DNA of 64,000 nt from Sphingobacterium griseoflavum (GCF_014653155.1 NZ_BNAF01000003.1:310001-374000); one strand, 5' to 3'. Shown: positions 18,150 to 25,868, counted from the first letter of the stretch. Notes: a model not told the origin generated them from the sequence alone. Numbers and translations are program-made.

Positions 18150-18278
18150 TTCACTAGTGAAAAGCGTTTTTCCATTAATGAACGGTATTGTCTCTTTAGC
18201 AAAAGGGCCTTTTTCACTATGTGGGGCTACTTTTTTAGCGTGCTAATCTGATTTTTTAGGCTCAAAAAACTGTAAAAA

Positions 18279-18340
18279 GGGGGTCAAATCGTGCCAAAAA
18301 TTTCGGGTTGACCCCAAAAAGTTGGCACGATTTGACCCCC
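18279..18340. repeat. Perfect 19-bp inverted repeat with 24-bp spacer
   Basis: GGGGGTCAAATCGTGCCAA (18279-18297) and its exact reverse complement (18322-18340) flank 24 bp. The spacer itself contains GGGT..ACCC, echoing the GGTCAA of the arms. It lies about 70 bp before the gene at 18410. The -7-like GATCTTTG at 18361-18368 comes just after the right arm, so the element could be an operator, a 5' structure or a small mobile repeat. The rest of the 18150-18409 gap is AT-rich with no gene seen. Confidence 0.85.
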
Positions 18341-18409
18341 TAATTCTAAAAAAGACCGCTGATCTTTGTAGTGTTAATGGTTTATTTAATTACTTAAAAA
18401 CAAAATGTT

Positions 18410-19024
18410 ATGTTTAGAACAACATTACAGTTCAGAAAACTGTCAGAAGTCCAAGTGGGACAGTACGCAGAGCGCATTTTGGTCAAGATGACGGAAAATG
18501 CCAATTTGTTTCCGGATCCAGATCCAGCATTGGAGGTTCTGGAAGAAACGCTAACCGCTTTCAGACGTGCGGTAGCCGATGCCGCTTTTCGCGACATGCG
18601 ACAAGTGGTGATCAAAAATCAACGGTTTGCGGAGCTGAAGTCCGTACTGTTTGATTTGTCGCTGTATGTGACGAAGGTAGCTCACGGAAATCGTGCTTTG
18701 ATCTTGGCGGCTGGCTTTGTGCCAACCAAGGGGGCAACGCCTGTTGGGTTGGCACCGAAGCCTACAAACCTACGTGCCGCCGCGGTGGCCGCCAGGCCGG
18801 GAGTGGTCGAGCTGCGCGTCAACGTTTGGAATGCGGCATTGATGTACTTTTTCGAGTACCGAAAAGTACAGTCTGAAGACGCGTGGGAGCGTGTGTCGAG
18901 CTCACGAGCCAATATCGCGATTAGCGGTTTGGAAAGCTTGGAGCGTTACGAGTTTCGTGTGGCCTATGCCACAACAAATCCCACGCTGACGTACAGCGAT
19001 GTGATTCGCTCGGTCATCATGTAA
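18410..19024 (+). CDS. Unrecognised 204-residue protein, possible fibronectin-III-like C terminus
   Basis: I do not recognise a defined family. There is no signal peptide. Residues 1-105 look helical and contain a stretch ALEVLEETLTAFRRAVADAA. After a short Pro/Ala linker, residues 120-204 alternate in beta-strand fashion (ALMYFFEYRKV, ANIAISGLESLERYEFRVAYATT), the rhythm of a fibronectin type III-like domain. It follows the inverted repeat at 18279 and is followed by the structured element at 19048-19105. Base composition matches the neighbourhood. The gene is probably real, given its codon pattern and a clear ATG, but its function is unknown. Confidence 0.65.
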   Translation: MFRTTLQFRKLSEVQVGQYAERILVKMTENANLFPDPDPALEVLEETLTAFRRAVADAAFRDMRQVVIKNQRFAELKSVLFDLSLYVTKVAHGNRALILAAGFVPTKGATPVGLAPKPTNLRAAAVAARPGVVELRVNVWNAALMYFFEYRKVQSEDAWERVSSSRANIAISGLESLERYEFRVAYATTNPTLTYSDVIRSVIM

Positions 19025-19047
19025 AAAGTTGCCGTAGATGAATCGCA

Positions 19048-19105
19048 AAAGGCTACCTCTTTGCGCGACGGTCGCGCAGTGACCCCAGGGGTCGAGGTAG
19101 CCTTT
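19048..19105. repeat. Compact three-way-junction palindrome element
   Basis: An outer 12-bp stem AAAGGCTACCTC (19048-19059) / GAGGTAGCCTTT (19094-19105) encloses two near-adjacent inner palindromes. One is TGCGCGAC-G-GTCGCGCA (19062-19078), the other GACCCC-A-GGGGTC (19081-19093). All stems are perfect and only a few bases are unpaired. It lies 24 bp after the stop codon of the preceding gene and has no T-run, so it is not a classic terminator. It could be an RNA fold or a cruciform-forming REP-like element. Confidence 0.85.
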
Positions 19106-19215
19106 GATTCCAATCCTATATCCGCCCCGAAGTGGCGGCTCGGCCACAACCAAAAAACGTGGACTCCGCTTCGCCAACTAAATCTTATCTTTATACTACG
19201 CAAAATAGTTTCACC

Positions 19216-19923
19216 ATGATAAAGACCATTGTTAAAAGCCATCCCTTACGAGACATTATCTTGGATTTTGATGATGCACAAACGCCGCCCCCGTTTGAGC
19301 AGGAGGCCTTGGCCCACTACTATAAGGCGCACGACCTGACCTATGCCCTGCGCCTCGAGGCGGCAGAGCGGATACCTCCGCTCCGCGCGGTGGATGCCGA
19401 GCTCGGCGACCTGTTACTGCGCAGCCTGGCCATCGAGCAGGACCTCGACTTTCTGGAAGATGCCCTGGGTATCGCCAAATCGCCAGATCTTGATTCCTTC
19501 GAAGGGGAGCTTACCATCAGGCTGGACGATTTCTATAGCATGACGCTCAAGCATAGCGCCGATCTAGGGGCGGTTTACGATGCGATTAGCGCGTTGACCG
19601 AACGCTATAATGCCGATATCGAAAAAATCGACGACGAAGACGGGCTTATCGATCCCATGTATTTTGGCGTGCTGAGCGATCTTTACCAGCGATACGAAGA
19701 GCTATCTGTGCATACCGTGTCGCTAGATGACGATCATCAGAACTTCTTGGGCGCTTATGCCGAAGTGGAAAAGGAATACTTTGCCTACACGGACTTTGCC
19801 AACTTGGTGTTCGAGAAATATGCCCAACTGGTGGCCGCGAGCGATAAGCTGTACCGACGTGTGGAGCAGGTCGAAGCCAAGCTGAAGGAGAAGTTTGATG
19901 GACATTCCGGTGAGGCGGACTAG
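19216..19923 (+). CDS. Unrecognised acidic 235-residue protein
   Basis: The ATG at 19216 (MIKTIVKSHPLRDII) is preferred over the 28-codon extension to 19132. It is cytoplasmic by appearance: no signal peptide and no membrane segment. The protein is strongly acidic and helical, with heptad-like stretches such as YAQLVAASDKLYRRVEQVEAKLKEKF near the C terminus that suggest a coiled coil. I know no family for it. It reads in the same direction as the 18410 gene but is separated from it by the three-way-junction element, so co-transcription is uncertain. Confidence 0.6.
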   Translation: MIKTIVKSHPLRDIILDFDDAQTPPPFEQEALAHYYKAHDLTYALRLEAAERIPPLRAVDAELGDLLLRSLAIEQDLDFLEDALGIAKSPDLDSFEGELTIRLDDFYSMTLKHSADLGAVYDAISALTERYNADIEKIDDEDGLIDPMYFGVLSDLYQRYEELSVHTVSLDDDHQNFLGAYAEVEKEYFAYTDFANLVFEKYAQLVAASDKLYRRVEQVEAKLKEKFDGHSGEAD

Positions 19924-19941
19924 TATGCCTTGGCGTCCGTG

Positions 19942-20601
19942 TTAATATAGGTCGGGCTCGGTTATCCCCTTCTCGTTATACGATGCTTTGTTCATTTGAA
20001 AATGCAGCTGCGTCATGCGGTTCAAATAGACTTTCAAGGGTTCAAGGTTATGCTCCTGCCGCAGCTGGTCTACTCGGGCAGAGTCTAGCAAACCAATTTT
20101 CGGAATAGCCCGTCCCGTCGTGCGCACTAGGTAGGTCACTTGCGTGCCGAATTGCTGCTTCTTTCCCGCATTCACCTGTACCCGATCAAAAAGATAGGCG
20201 TAGTTTTCCGGATTGGCATTGTTACGTTTAACCTCTTTCTCCATCGCGCGCAATACTTTCCGCTGAAAAGCGGGGTCATGGTCGCAATGCTGCACCAGCA
20301 ACCAAAAATGATTGGAACTCTCCTTGCCCACTTGCTGATAGCCTAGATATCCGTATTCCGAAAAATATTTGGCAATGGTTTTTTGATTGGTCTGAAATAC
20401 ACTGTCTTTAAATGCATCCCACCGGGCATCGCTGTAGTCTTTGTATTTCCCGGTTTTTACCTTTGCCGCCACTTGATCGATCGTCACCATCTCCGCCAGA
20501 TGCGCCTGTATCCGGGATTGTTCGCCAGCAGGCAGCGATCTGCTGCTGCTGCAGCTCTGCAAGCCTAGGTAAACGAGGAATAGAAGAAGACTGTTTTTCA
20601 T
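19942..20601 (-). CDS. DUF6624-type lipoprotein
   Basis: A 219-residue protein with a lipoprotein signal (LVYLGLQSCSSS, lipidated Cys17). The body contains FWLLVQHCDHDPAFQRKVL and ENYAYLFDRVQVNAGKKQQFGTQ, the pattern of the DUF6624 family common in Bacteroidota. The function of that family is unknown. It converges with the 19216 gene with only 18 bp between stop codons, and no terminator is obvious in that space. It is likely anchored to the periplasmic face of a membrane. Confidence 0.75.
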   Translation of the reverse strand: MKNSLLLFLVYLGLQSCSSSRSLPAGEQSRIQAHLAEMVTIDQVAAKVKTGKYKDYSDARWDAFKDSVFQTNQKTIAKYFSEYGYLGYQQVGKESSNHFWLLVQHCDHDPAFQRKVLRAMEKEVKRNNANPENYAYLFDRVQVNAGKKQQFGTQVTYLVRTTGRAIPKIGLLDSARVDQLRQEHNLEPLKVYLNRMTQLHFQMNKASYNEKGITEPDLY

Positions 20602-20805
20602 GGGCTATGGCATTAATCGTAAGCTTAAAAATAGGAAATATCGCTCGCTAAAACGAATACGAGCTTATGTTTATTTGTTTGCGGGGTATCGTTTTTCTAC
20701 CTAGAAACTGGCCCCGTTTGGCGACGAAAGCTGTGTATTAGTACTTATCTAAGCCTATGCTTATTACGCATCAATAGGATTTTTATCCAGTATGGACAGT
20801 TTTAT

Positions 20806-21222
20806 ATGGCAGATAAGGATGCGGCCCACGGTGGGGATGGACCCGACTTTTGGTCGGAAGCAGCCCATAGCGAGCGCTTGGCTGTAGATGAAGGCTTTCT
20901 AGGTGTGGTGATCGAATACGATGAGTGTATGGCCGAGGCCTCGCTTCCGATCTTGAAATCGGCTCCCGAAATTGATGCCGCCAAAGATGCGGACCATATT
21001 GTGGAGGCCCGCATCGAGCTGAAATCCGTTAGCCTACAGGTATTGGATTGTCCCAGCAGCTTCGTTACCTTGGCAATAGCCTTGGCAAAAGCCTGCTACC
21101 GCCTGCGGGTATATGGCTACAGCCTTGGCCAGCCCCAGCCGGAGGGTTATCTCCGTATAGCGATATGGAAAGCGGACTTCGCGCCAAAGGCGGTGCTGAT
21201 ACAGTTGGATAGTGGGTATTAG
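20806..21222 (+). CDS. Unrecognised 138-residue protein
   Basis: An open frame with mixed alpha/beta character, no signal peptide and several cysteines (DECM, LDCPSS, KACYRL). I do not recognise a family. Another ATG at 20792 is in a different frame that closes early, so 20806 is the best start. About 220 bp after the stop (21424-21470) lies a decayed copy of its 3' end, including the bases for the last residues SGY. This points to a past partial duplication. Confidence 0.5.
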   Translation: MADKDAAHGGDGPDFWSEAAHSERLAVDEGFLGVVIEYDECMAEASLPILKSAPEIDAAKDADHIVEARIELKSVSLQVLDCPSSFVTLAIALAKACYRLRVYGYSLGQPQPEGYLRIAIWKADFAPKAVLIQLDSGY

Positions 21223-21329
21223 GGGGGATTTTGTGATATGAGGTTATCGGATAATTTTGTTAACTCCTAAAGCTCAAATAGCTGAATATATTCTTCGTGT
21301 TTTTAATGAGCTCTTATTTTAAGTTTTAT

Positions 21330-21357
21330 AAGCTCAAATAATCTTTTTTTTGAGCTT
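21330..21357. other. Hairpin in the 21223-21595 intergenic stretch
   Basis: AAGCTCAAA (21330-21338) pairs with TTTGAGCTT (21349-21357) around an AT-rich loop. The left arm sequence AAGCTCAAATA also occurs once more near 21270. It may serve as terminator for the 20806 gene, although the T-run lies inside the hairpin. The stretch otherwise holds the decayed tail copy of the 20806 gene and the tRNA promoter. Confidence 0.5.
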
Positions 21358-21578
21358 AAAAAGTGTTAGTAGTGAGCCAATTTGCTCGCGGACTTGATTA
21401 CTTTTGTCAAGTCGATCTAGCGCGAAAGTGGTGCGGAGGCATTGGTATAGTGGGTATTGGGGGATGATTTTGGTTTTCAAGGGTGCTCTGTGAGACGAAG
21501 CGACCGGTTAATTTCGTCAATCCTTCGTCACATCGGAAAAAATCGTTTAAAAGGGTTGCTATTTTCTGGACTAGCGCT

Positions 21579-21586
21579 TACATTTG
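21579..21586 (+). promoter_or_regulatory. Predicted -7 element of the tRNA-Lys gene
   Basis: TACATTTG fits TAnnTTTG exactly. It begins 17 bases before the tRNA 5' end, with a TTG-containing -33-like segment about 20 bp further upstream. Confidence 0.65.
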
Positions 21587-21595
21587 TGAACAGTC

Positions 21596-21668
21596 GACTT
21601 CGTAGCTCAGTTGGTAGAGCAACAGACTCTTAATCTGTGGGTCCTGAGTTCGAGCCTCAGCGGGGTCA
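21596..21668 (+). tRNA. tRNA-Lys (anticodon CTT)
   Basis: A complete 73-nt cloverleaf. The acceptor stem GACTTCG pairs with CGGGGTC (two T-G wobbles), and the D-arm TAGCTCAGTTGGTAGAGC is intact. The anticodon stem ACAGA/TCTGT has loop CTCTTAA giving CTT, and the T-arm has loop TTCGAGC. The 3' CCA is not encoded. An AT-rich accessory stretch begins right after it, and a decayed copy lies 3.3 kb downstream at 24883-24941. Confidence 0.95.
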
Positions 21669-21669
21669 C

Positions 21670-21707
21670 AAAAGCTTTCTTAGAAATAGGGAAGCTTTTT
21701 TGTTTTT
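21670..21707 (+). terminator. Intrinsic terminator of tRNA-Lys
   Basis: AAAAGCTT (21670-21677) pairs with AAGCTTTT (21692-21699) and is followed by a T-rich run, directly after the tRNA 3' end. Confidence 0.8.
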
Positions 21708-22159
21708 AAGGTTTTGTGGATCGTTTAAGCGGCATTGTTCCCGCTATGCTATGTATGATGTTGTAAATCTATAAATTGTTGCTTGCTCAAGACATACTTA
21801 AATGGTAATATAAAAACGGTGTTGATTAGCTAACTGTCTCGCAAATCTGCGTTAGAGAATTGGCTGGACACCATTCATACTGTTTATAATCTGCAGTAGT
21901 TATCAAGTCTCATAATCTCAATTCTTATCGTTCTATGATAGCAATAAAAGTCGTTAAAGAAAAGTCCGGCAAGAAAATTTAGCGATATCTATACAATTGA
22001 TCCCTCTACAAATTACTATAGTTTCCAGGTTTTATTAATGTTAGGCGATTTATCGATAACTTAATATGTATTTTTTTTCAATAAAACACACTGAATTTAA
22101 ATTTTCGCTATCTTTAGATTAAATTATGTTAAATGTATAAATAATATTTATCTGATTTT
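21708..22159. other. AT-rich gene-free stretch after tRNA-Lys
   Basis: No credible gene on either strand. A 15-codon frame near 21937 (MIAIKVVKEKSGKKI) is too short to assign. The last 100 bp are very AT-rich, with a -7-like TATCTTTA near 22110 that may serve the lipoprotein pseudogene. The composition change begins here and runs to about 25900. Confidence 0.5.
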
Positions 22160-23572
22160 ATGAGAAAAATTCTATTAATGTTTGCCTTATTCATTTCCGT
22201 TATGGGATGTAAAGATCAACAGGATATTCTTATTGATGGAGGCCAGAAGTATTCAATAAGCGCACTGCGGGATGACTTTAAAAATCAGACCGGTTACGAC
22301 AAATCGAATAAGTACTTTTTGATGCCTAGTTTTAAAACAGACCTTAACTGGGATAAGGTTATTGAAAAAAGTAATGATACATTATATGTCAAAGTGAATG
22401 TATTAGATAGTGTACTGTTTTCTGTTGGAGATAGATTAGTTGATGTAGAAAATAAAGTTTGGGTAAGAGCGGTACGAAAAGCAGACTCAAAAACTAACTA
22501 TTCGCTATTGATTTTTGCTCCAGTTGATTCGGCAACAACATTTAATGGTTTGATTTTCAGTAAATCGTTAAATAATAATAGAATTGTGGAAGCCTATTTC
22601 AATAATTCTACGAAGGTGTCAAAGTCTTCGTTTCTTAGTCGTGTTAAGAACACATCTTAGTCGTGTTAAGAACACAATTGAACCAAAAAGTTCTGCAATA
22701 GGCGCAACCAAAGCCGTAGGAGGATCCGGAGGTTGCGTTCGAGGATATGTTAATGGAGTATTGAATGTCCTCTATTGCCCTCCTCAAGAGCCGGACATGG
22801 GCGACGATTGGTCCAACGCGGATTATCCAGTAAATCCATCTGAATATTACGGTATCGAACCTCCTGTTGGATCCGGTCCCATTATGGCTCCACCAAAGAG
22901 CGCCGAAGAATTTGATGAAGAAATAGATGATACTGACCTTCCGGATTGCATGGGCAGCGTTCTTGACACATTGAAAACACTAAAGGGTAATAGTGTCGCA
23001 AATATTATTCAAAAATTTGCTGGTCAACTACCCGGATATAAACTGAAATTTGCTCAGGAATTAATAGGTGGTGATGAAGGGCTTGCACAAGTTGCATGGG
23101 TAAAGAATGAGATGATTGATGGCTATGTCACAATTAATTTTAATACACATAGAGATGTGATACAAAACGTCACTGATTTAGCAGCAGCCACAACCATACT
23201 CCACGAATCGGTGCATGCCTATTTATATGCTACTACAAAGATGATCCTACAAGTGCGACAGCTACTTACCCAGAGCTTTTTAAAAAATATCTCTTCAAAA
23301 AAGCTGGGATAAATAGTGGCCCGGTTCAACATAATGAGATGGCAAAAAGTTTTATCAATGATATAGCGGCGTCATTGATTCAATATGGAAAGAAGATGAA
23401 ATACCCGATGAATGATTCCTTCTATAAAGATTTAGCATGGAAGGGATTAACCGATACGGATGCATTTAGTAGCCTTAGTGATACGGACAAAAAAAGAATA
23501 ACAGATACCATAAAAGCACAACAATATGGAGTTGAAAATATTGCGCCAAAAGGCAAAAAACTGGGCTGTTAG
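22160..23572 (+). pseudogene. Lipoprotein with zinc-metallopeptidase (HExxH) domain, split by two frameshifts
   Basis: Three consecutive frames join into one protein if two lesions are repaired. Frame 1 (22160-22660) starts with a lipoprotein signal (LFISVMGCKD) and closes at a TAG inside a 22-bp tandem duplication (22633-22676). Removing one copy joins it to frame 2 (through 23312), which carries TTILHESVHAYLYA; the HESVH zinc motif is at 23202-23216. A missing base near 23231-23236 then shifts the frame. Restoring it gives KDDPTSATATYPELF and runs into frame 3, ending at 23572. The length minus 22 plus 1 is 1392, divisible by 3 (463 residues). HESVH-type domains occur as surface peptidases and toxin tips, but the role here is unknown. 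Confidence 0.85.
22633..22676. repeat. 22-bp perfect tandem duplication inside the metallopeptidase gene
   Basis: Positions 22633-22654 and 22655-22676 are identical. Because 22 is not a multiple of 3, the second copy creates the stop at 22658-22660. Loss of one copy would restore the reading frame. Confidence 0.95.
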
Positions 23573-24120
23573 TGGTTTTGGTCTATGCTTAGGAGTAAGT
23601 TTGCTTTTTTCAGCTTGCCGAGTTGGAAAAAGATACCATGATAGCCAAGGGTACGAAATTATACATCACACGCAGGATAAATCGGGAAAGCCTGTTCCAT
23701 TGTTGGTACATGGAAAAGTGACGATTAGTGAGACGGGTAAGAAAGCTGCTTTTGCCACATTACGTTTTGAATCAAAGAAGGGTAAAATTTATAAAACCAC
23801 AGCGGATAAATGGGGATTTTACAGTATAATATTTGATGAGAAATATTTTGATGGAAATGTCGACGTAGCAGTAAGAAGTGGCTCGTTTATGGTAGAGGAT
23901 GTATTTTTTGGTTACTCAAGTGCGAGCGAATTTAATATTAGGTTATATAACTATGATAAGCCTGGTCTTTTTGTGATTCTCAACAAAAGTGACATAATTT
24001 TTATAAGGGAAAGGAGTGCAAAGGAAGACAGCCTGAAAATGGAACTGAAAAAGTAGTTCTTTCAAAAGTAGGCAAAATGGGTGGGTGACGGATTATACCT
24101 GCTAGACTAGTTGCTGTAAC
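23516..24120 (+). repeat. Direct duplication, copy 1 (605 bp)
   Basis: Copy 1 of a duplicated segment that recurs at 24255-24860 with scattered substitutions. It starts inside the last codons of the metallopeptidase gene, contains the whole small lipoprotein gene and its 3' flank, and ends at the shared TTGCTGTAAC. Confidence 0.92.
23526..24056 (+). CDS. Small lipoprotein with carboxypeptidase-regulatory-like domain, copy 1
   Basis: A 176-residue protein with a basic N terminus, a hydrophobic segment and lipobox LFSAC (about residue 26). The body is beta-rich (VHGKVTISETGKKAAFATLRFESKKG, GFYSIIFDEKYFDGNVDVAV), the pattern of CarboxypepD_reg-like/transthyretin-like folds. It overlaps the end of the metallopeptidase frame by 47 bp, so the two were probably co-expressed. 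It could be a partner or protective factor for the peptidase, but nothing in the sequence proves that. A second, almost identical gene follows at 24265. Confidence 0.75.
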   Translation: MELKILRQKAKNWAVSGFGLCLGVSLLFSACRVGKRYHDSQGYEIIHHTQDKSGKPVPLLVHGKVTISETGKKAAFATLRFESKKGKIYKTTADKWGFYSIIFDEKYFDGNVDVAVRSGSFMVEDVFFGYSSASEFNIRLYNYDKPGLFVILNKSDIIFIRERSAKEDSLKMELKK

Positions 24121-24254
24121 TATGGCATTCTAATCTTAAAACAAGATTTTCCAAGGGGAACTCCTTGCTCAGGGACGTCTTTTAGCGACCTTATCAAAAC
24201 AGAAAGATCAGATTTTAGGCACGGGTATTTTTTTGCTAGTTTTTTGTAATAAAT

Positions 24255-24860
24255 GCACAACAATATGGAGTTGAAAATATTGCGCCAAAAGGCAAAAAAT
24301 TGGGCTGTTAGTGGTTTTGGTTTATGCTTAGGAGTCGGTTTGCTTTTTTCAGCTTGCCGAGCTGGAAAAAGATACCATGATAGCAAAGGATTCGAAATTA
24401 TACATCACGCCCAAGATAAATCGGTGAAGAATGTACCATTGTTAGTGCATGGCAAAGTTACGATTAGTGAAACGGGGAAAAAAGCTGCTTTTGCCACATT
24501 GCGTTTTGAGTCCAAAAAGGGTGAAATTTATAAAACCACGGCAGATAAAGGGGGATTTTATTCTATGATATTTGATGAGGATTATTTTGAGGGAAATGTC
24601 GATGTGGAAGTAAGAGGGGGAGCATTTATGGCAGAGGATGTGTTTTTTGGTTATTCAAGTGCAACCGAGTTTAATGTTAGGTTGTTTAATTATGATCAGC
24701 CTGGCAATTTTGTCATTCTCAACAAAAGTGACATAATTTTTATAAGAGAAAGGATGGCGAAGGAAGACAGCCTGAAAATGGAACTGAAAAAGTAGTTCTT
24801 TCAAAAGTAGGTAAAAATGGGTGGGTGACGGATTATACCTGCTAGACTAGTTGCTGTAAC
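24255..24860 (+). repeat. Direct duplication, copy 2 (606 bp)
   Basis: Copy 2 of the segment at 23516-24120, after a 134-bp unique spacer. It begins with the same short piece of the metallopeptidase 3' end and finishes at the same TTGCTGTAAC, 22 bp before the decayed tRNA copy. Confidence 0.92.
24265..24795 (+). CDS. Small lipoprotein with carboxypeptidase-regulatory-like domain, copy 2
   Basis: A 176-residue paralogue of the 23526 gene with the same lipobox LFSAC and scattered substitutions, for example KSVKNVPLL for KSGKPVPLL. The ATG at 24265 matches the start of copy 1; an extra ATG at 24253 would add four residues. Both copies are intact, although the upstream metallopeptidase gene is broken, so they may still be used or may be recent enough not to have decayed. 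The exact role is unknown. Confidence 0.75.
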   Translation: MELKILRQKAKNWAVSGFGLCLGVGLLFSACRAGKRYHDSKGFEIIHHAQDKSVKNVPLLVHGKVTISETGKKAAFATLRFESKKGEIYKTTADKGGFYSMIFDEDYFEGNVDVEVRGGAFMAEDVFFGYSSATEFNVRLFNYDQPGNFVILNKSDIIFIRERMAKEDSLKMELKK

Positions 24861-24882
24861 ATAAGAGCATAACGTTGAAAAA

Positions 24883-24941
24883 AGTAGTTCAGTTGGTAGG
24901 GCAACAGACTCTTAATCTGCGGGGCCTGTACTCGAATTCAG
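24883..24941 (+). pseudogene. Decayed tRNA-Lys copy
   Basis: The sequence follows the intact tRNA-Lys (21603-21660) from the D-arm to the T-arm, including GCAACAGACTCTTAATCTG of the anticodon arm. It has changes in the D-arm, variable region and T-loop plus one deletion, and both acceptor-stem halves are gone. It lies at the far side of the AT-rich island that begins after the intact tRNA, as expected of a remnant attachment-site duplication. It could also be a by-product of the local duplications. The flanking 24796-25035 gap holds nothing else recognisable. Confidence 0.75.
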
Positions 24942-25035
24942 TTTAAGAAAATAATATGCGGTAAAAAGGGGCATCATTTTGGATCTCCGTAATTGCCAAG
25001 CCTCAAGATAATATGAGTAATTACCAAGTGGCATT

Positions 25036-25866
25036 ATGCTTAAAAAAATAAAAGCACTATTCTTTATAAATTTTGCGCTGATATCGTTCGGCGTAAACGC
25101 GCAAACTCGTCTTTCTGATAGCACAAAAGTGGATAGTTTGACGTTCGTTCGTACAAGGGATATCATTAATAAATTGTCTAATGATCTTTTCGAAAAACAT
25201 ACCTATACAAAAGATGAAAAGAGTTTGCCATATCGATTGTTAAAGCCAAAAAACTATGATAGCTCCAAGAATTATCCAGTTATTATTGCCTTTCATAATT
25301 CTAGTAGGATCGGGAATGATAATGAAAAGCAACTGGAGCATCTGTCAAAAATATGGATAAGAGAAGATGTTTATGATACGTATTCCGCTTTTGTAATTGT
25401 CCCTCAATTTAAAGAGCGATCCTCTACGTATTTGAAAGCCGATGATGGATCGCTTAGATCGGTGCCTTTTAATGATATACAAGTGGTGCTGAACTTATTG
25501 GATGATTTTCAAAAGAGATACAACGTGGACAAATCCCGAATCTATCTTACAGGCTATTCGATGGGCGGATCTACAGCACAAAATATTTTAAACCTTGCGC
25601 CCGATAAATTTGCGGCCATTGTCTCGGTTGCCGCTGTTCCGGATTTCTCAAACATCCATTCGCTGAAGCAAAAAAGTGTTTTTTTGATTCATGGGAAGAT
25701 GGATGCCGTAAATCCATACGCGGGATCTGAAGAGCTTTTTACAAGATTAAAAGGTAATAAGAACGTGGTTTTTAAAACTTTCACGGAATTGAATCATGAT
25801 AACATTACGATTCCATTACTTCTAGATAACGAGATACCAAACTGGTTGTTTAAGCAGAAGAAATAG
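25036..25866 (+). CDS. Secreted alpha/beta-hydrolase (esterase/feruloyl-esterase-like)
   Basis: A 276-residue protein with a Sec signal (FINFALISFGVNAQ). The alpha/beta-hydrolase core shows the oxyanion-region strand YPVIIAFHNSS, the nucleophile elbow GYSMGGS, an Asp in HGKMDAVNP and a C-terminal His in ELNHDN. This resembles the PHB-depolymerase/carboxylesterase branch often labelled prolyl oligopeptidase-like. It is probably periplasmic or surface-exposed. It stands alone after the decayed tRNA copy and converges on the phosphodiesterase operon. Its substrate is not evident. Confidence 0.75.
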   Translation: MLKKIKALFFINFALISFGVNAQTRLSDSTKVDSLTFVRTRDIINKLSNDLFEKHTYTKDEKSLPYRLLKPKNYDSSKNYPVIIAFHNSSRIGNDNEKQLEHLSKIWIREDVYDTYSAFVIVPQFKERSSTYLKADDGSLRSVPFNDIQVVLNLLDDFQKRYNVDKSRIYLTGYSMGGSTAQNILNLAPDKFAAIVSVAAVPDFSNIHSLKQKSVFLIHGKMDAVNPYAGSEELFTRLKGNKNVVFKTFTELNHDNITIPLLLDNEIPNWLFKQKK

Positions 25867-25868
25867 AG

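Noticed and set aside
17785..18246. 154-codon plus-strand frame across the 21-bp repeat
   Set aside because: It begins inside the AraC gene in another frame, and its cysteine/arginine-rich product is a by-product of the repeat. The repeat itself is reported.
19132..19215. N-terminal extension of the 19216 gene
   Set aside because: The extra residues read through the likely promoter area and are unlike the rest of the protein. The ATG at 19216 gives a normal start.
21937..21984. 15-codon frame MIAIKVVKEKSGKKI as possible integrase remnant after the tRNA
   Set aside because: Too short and too simple in composition to link to any integrase family.
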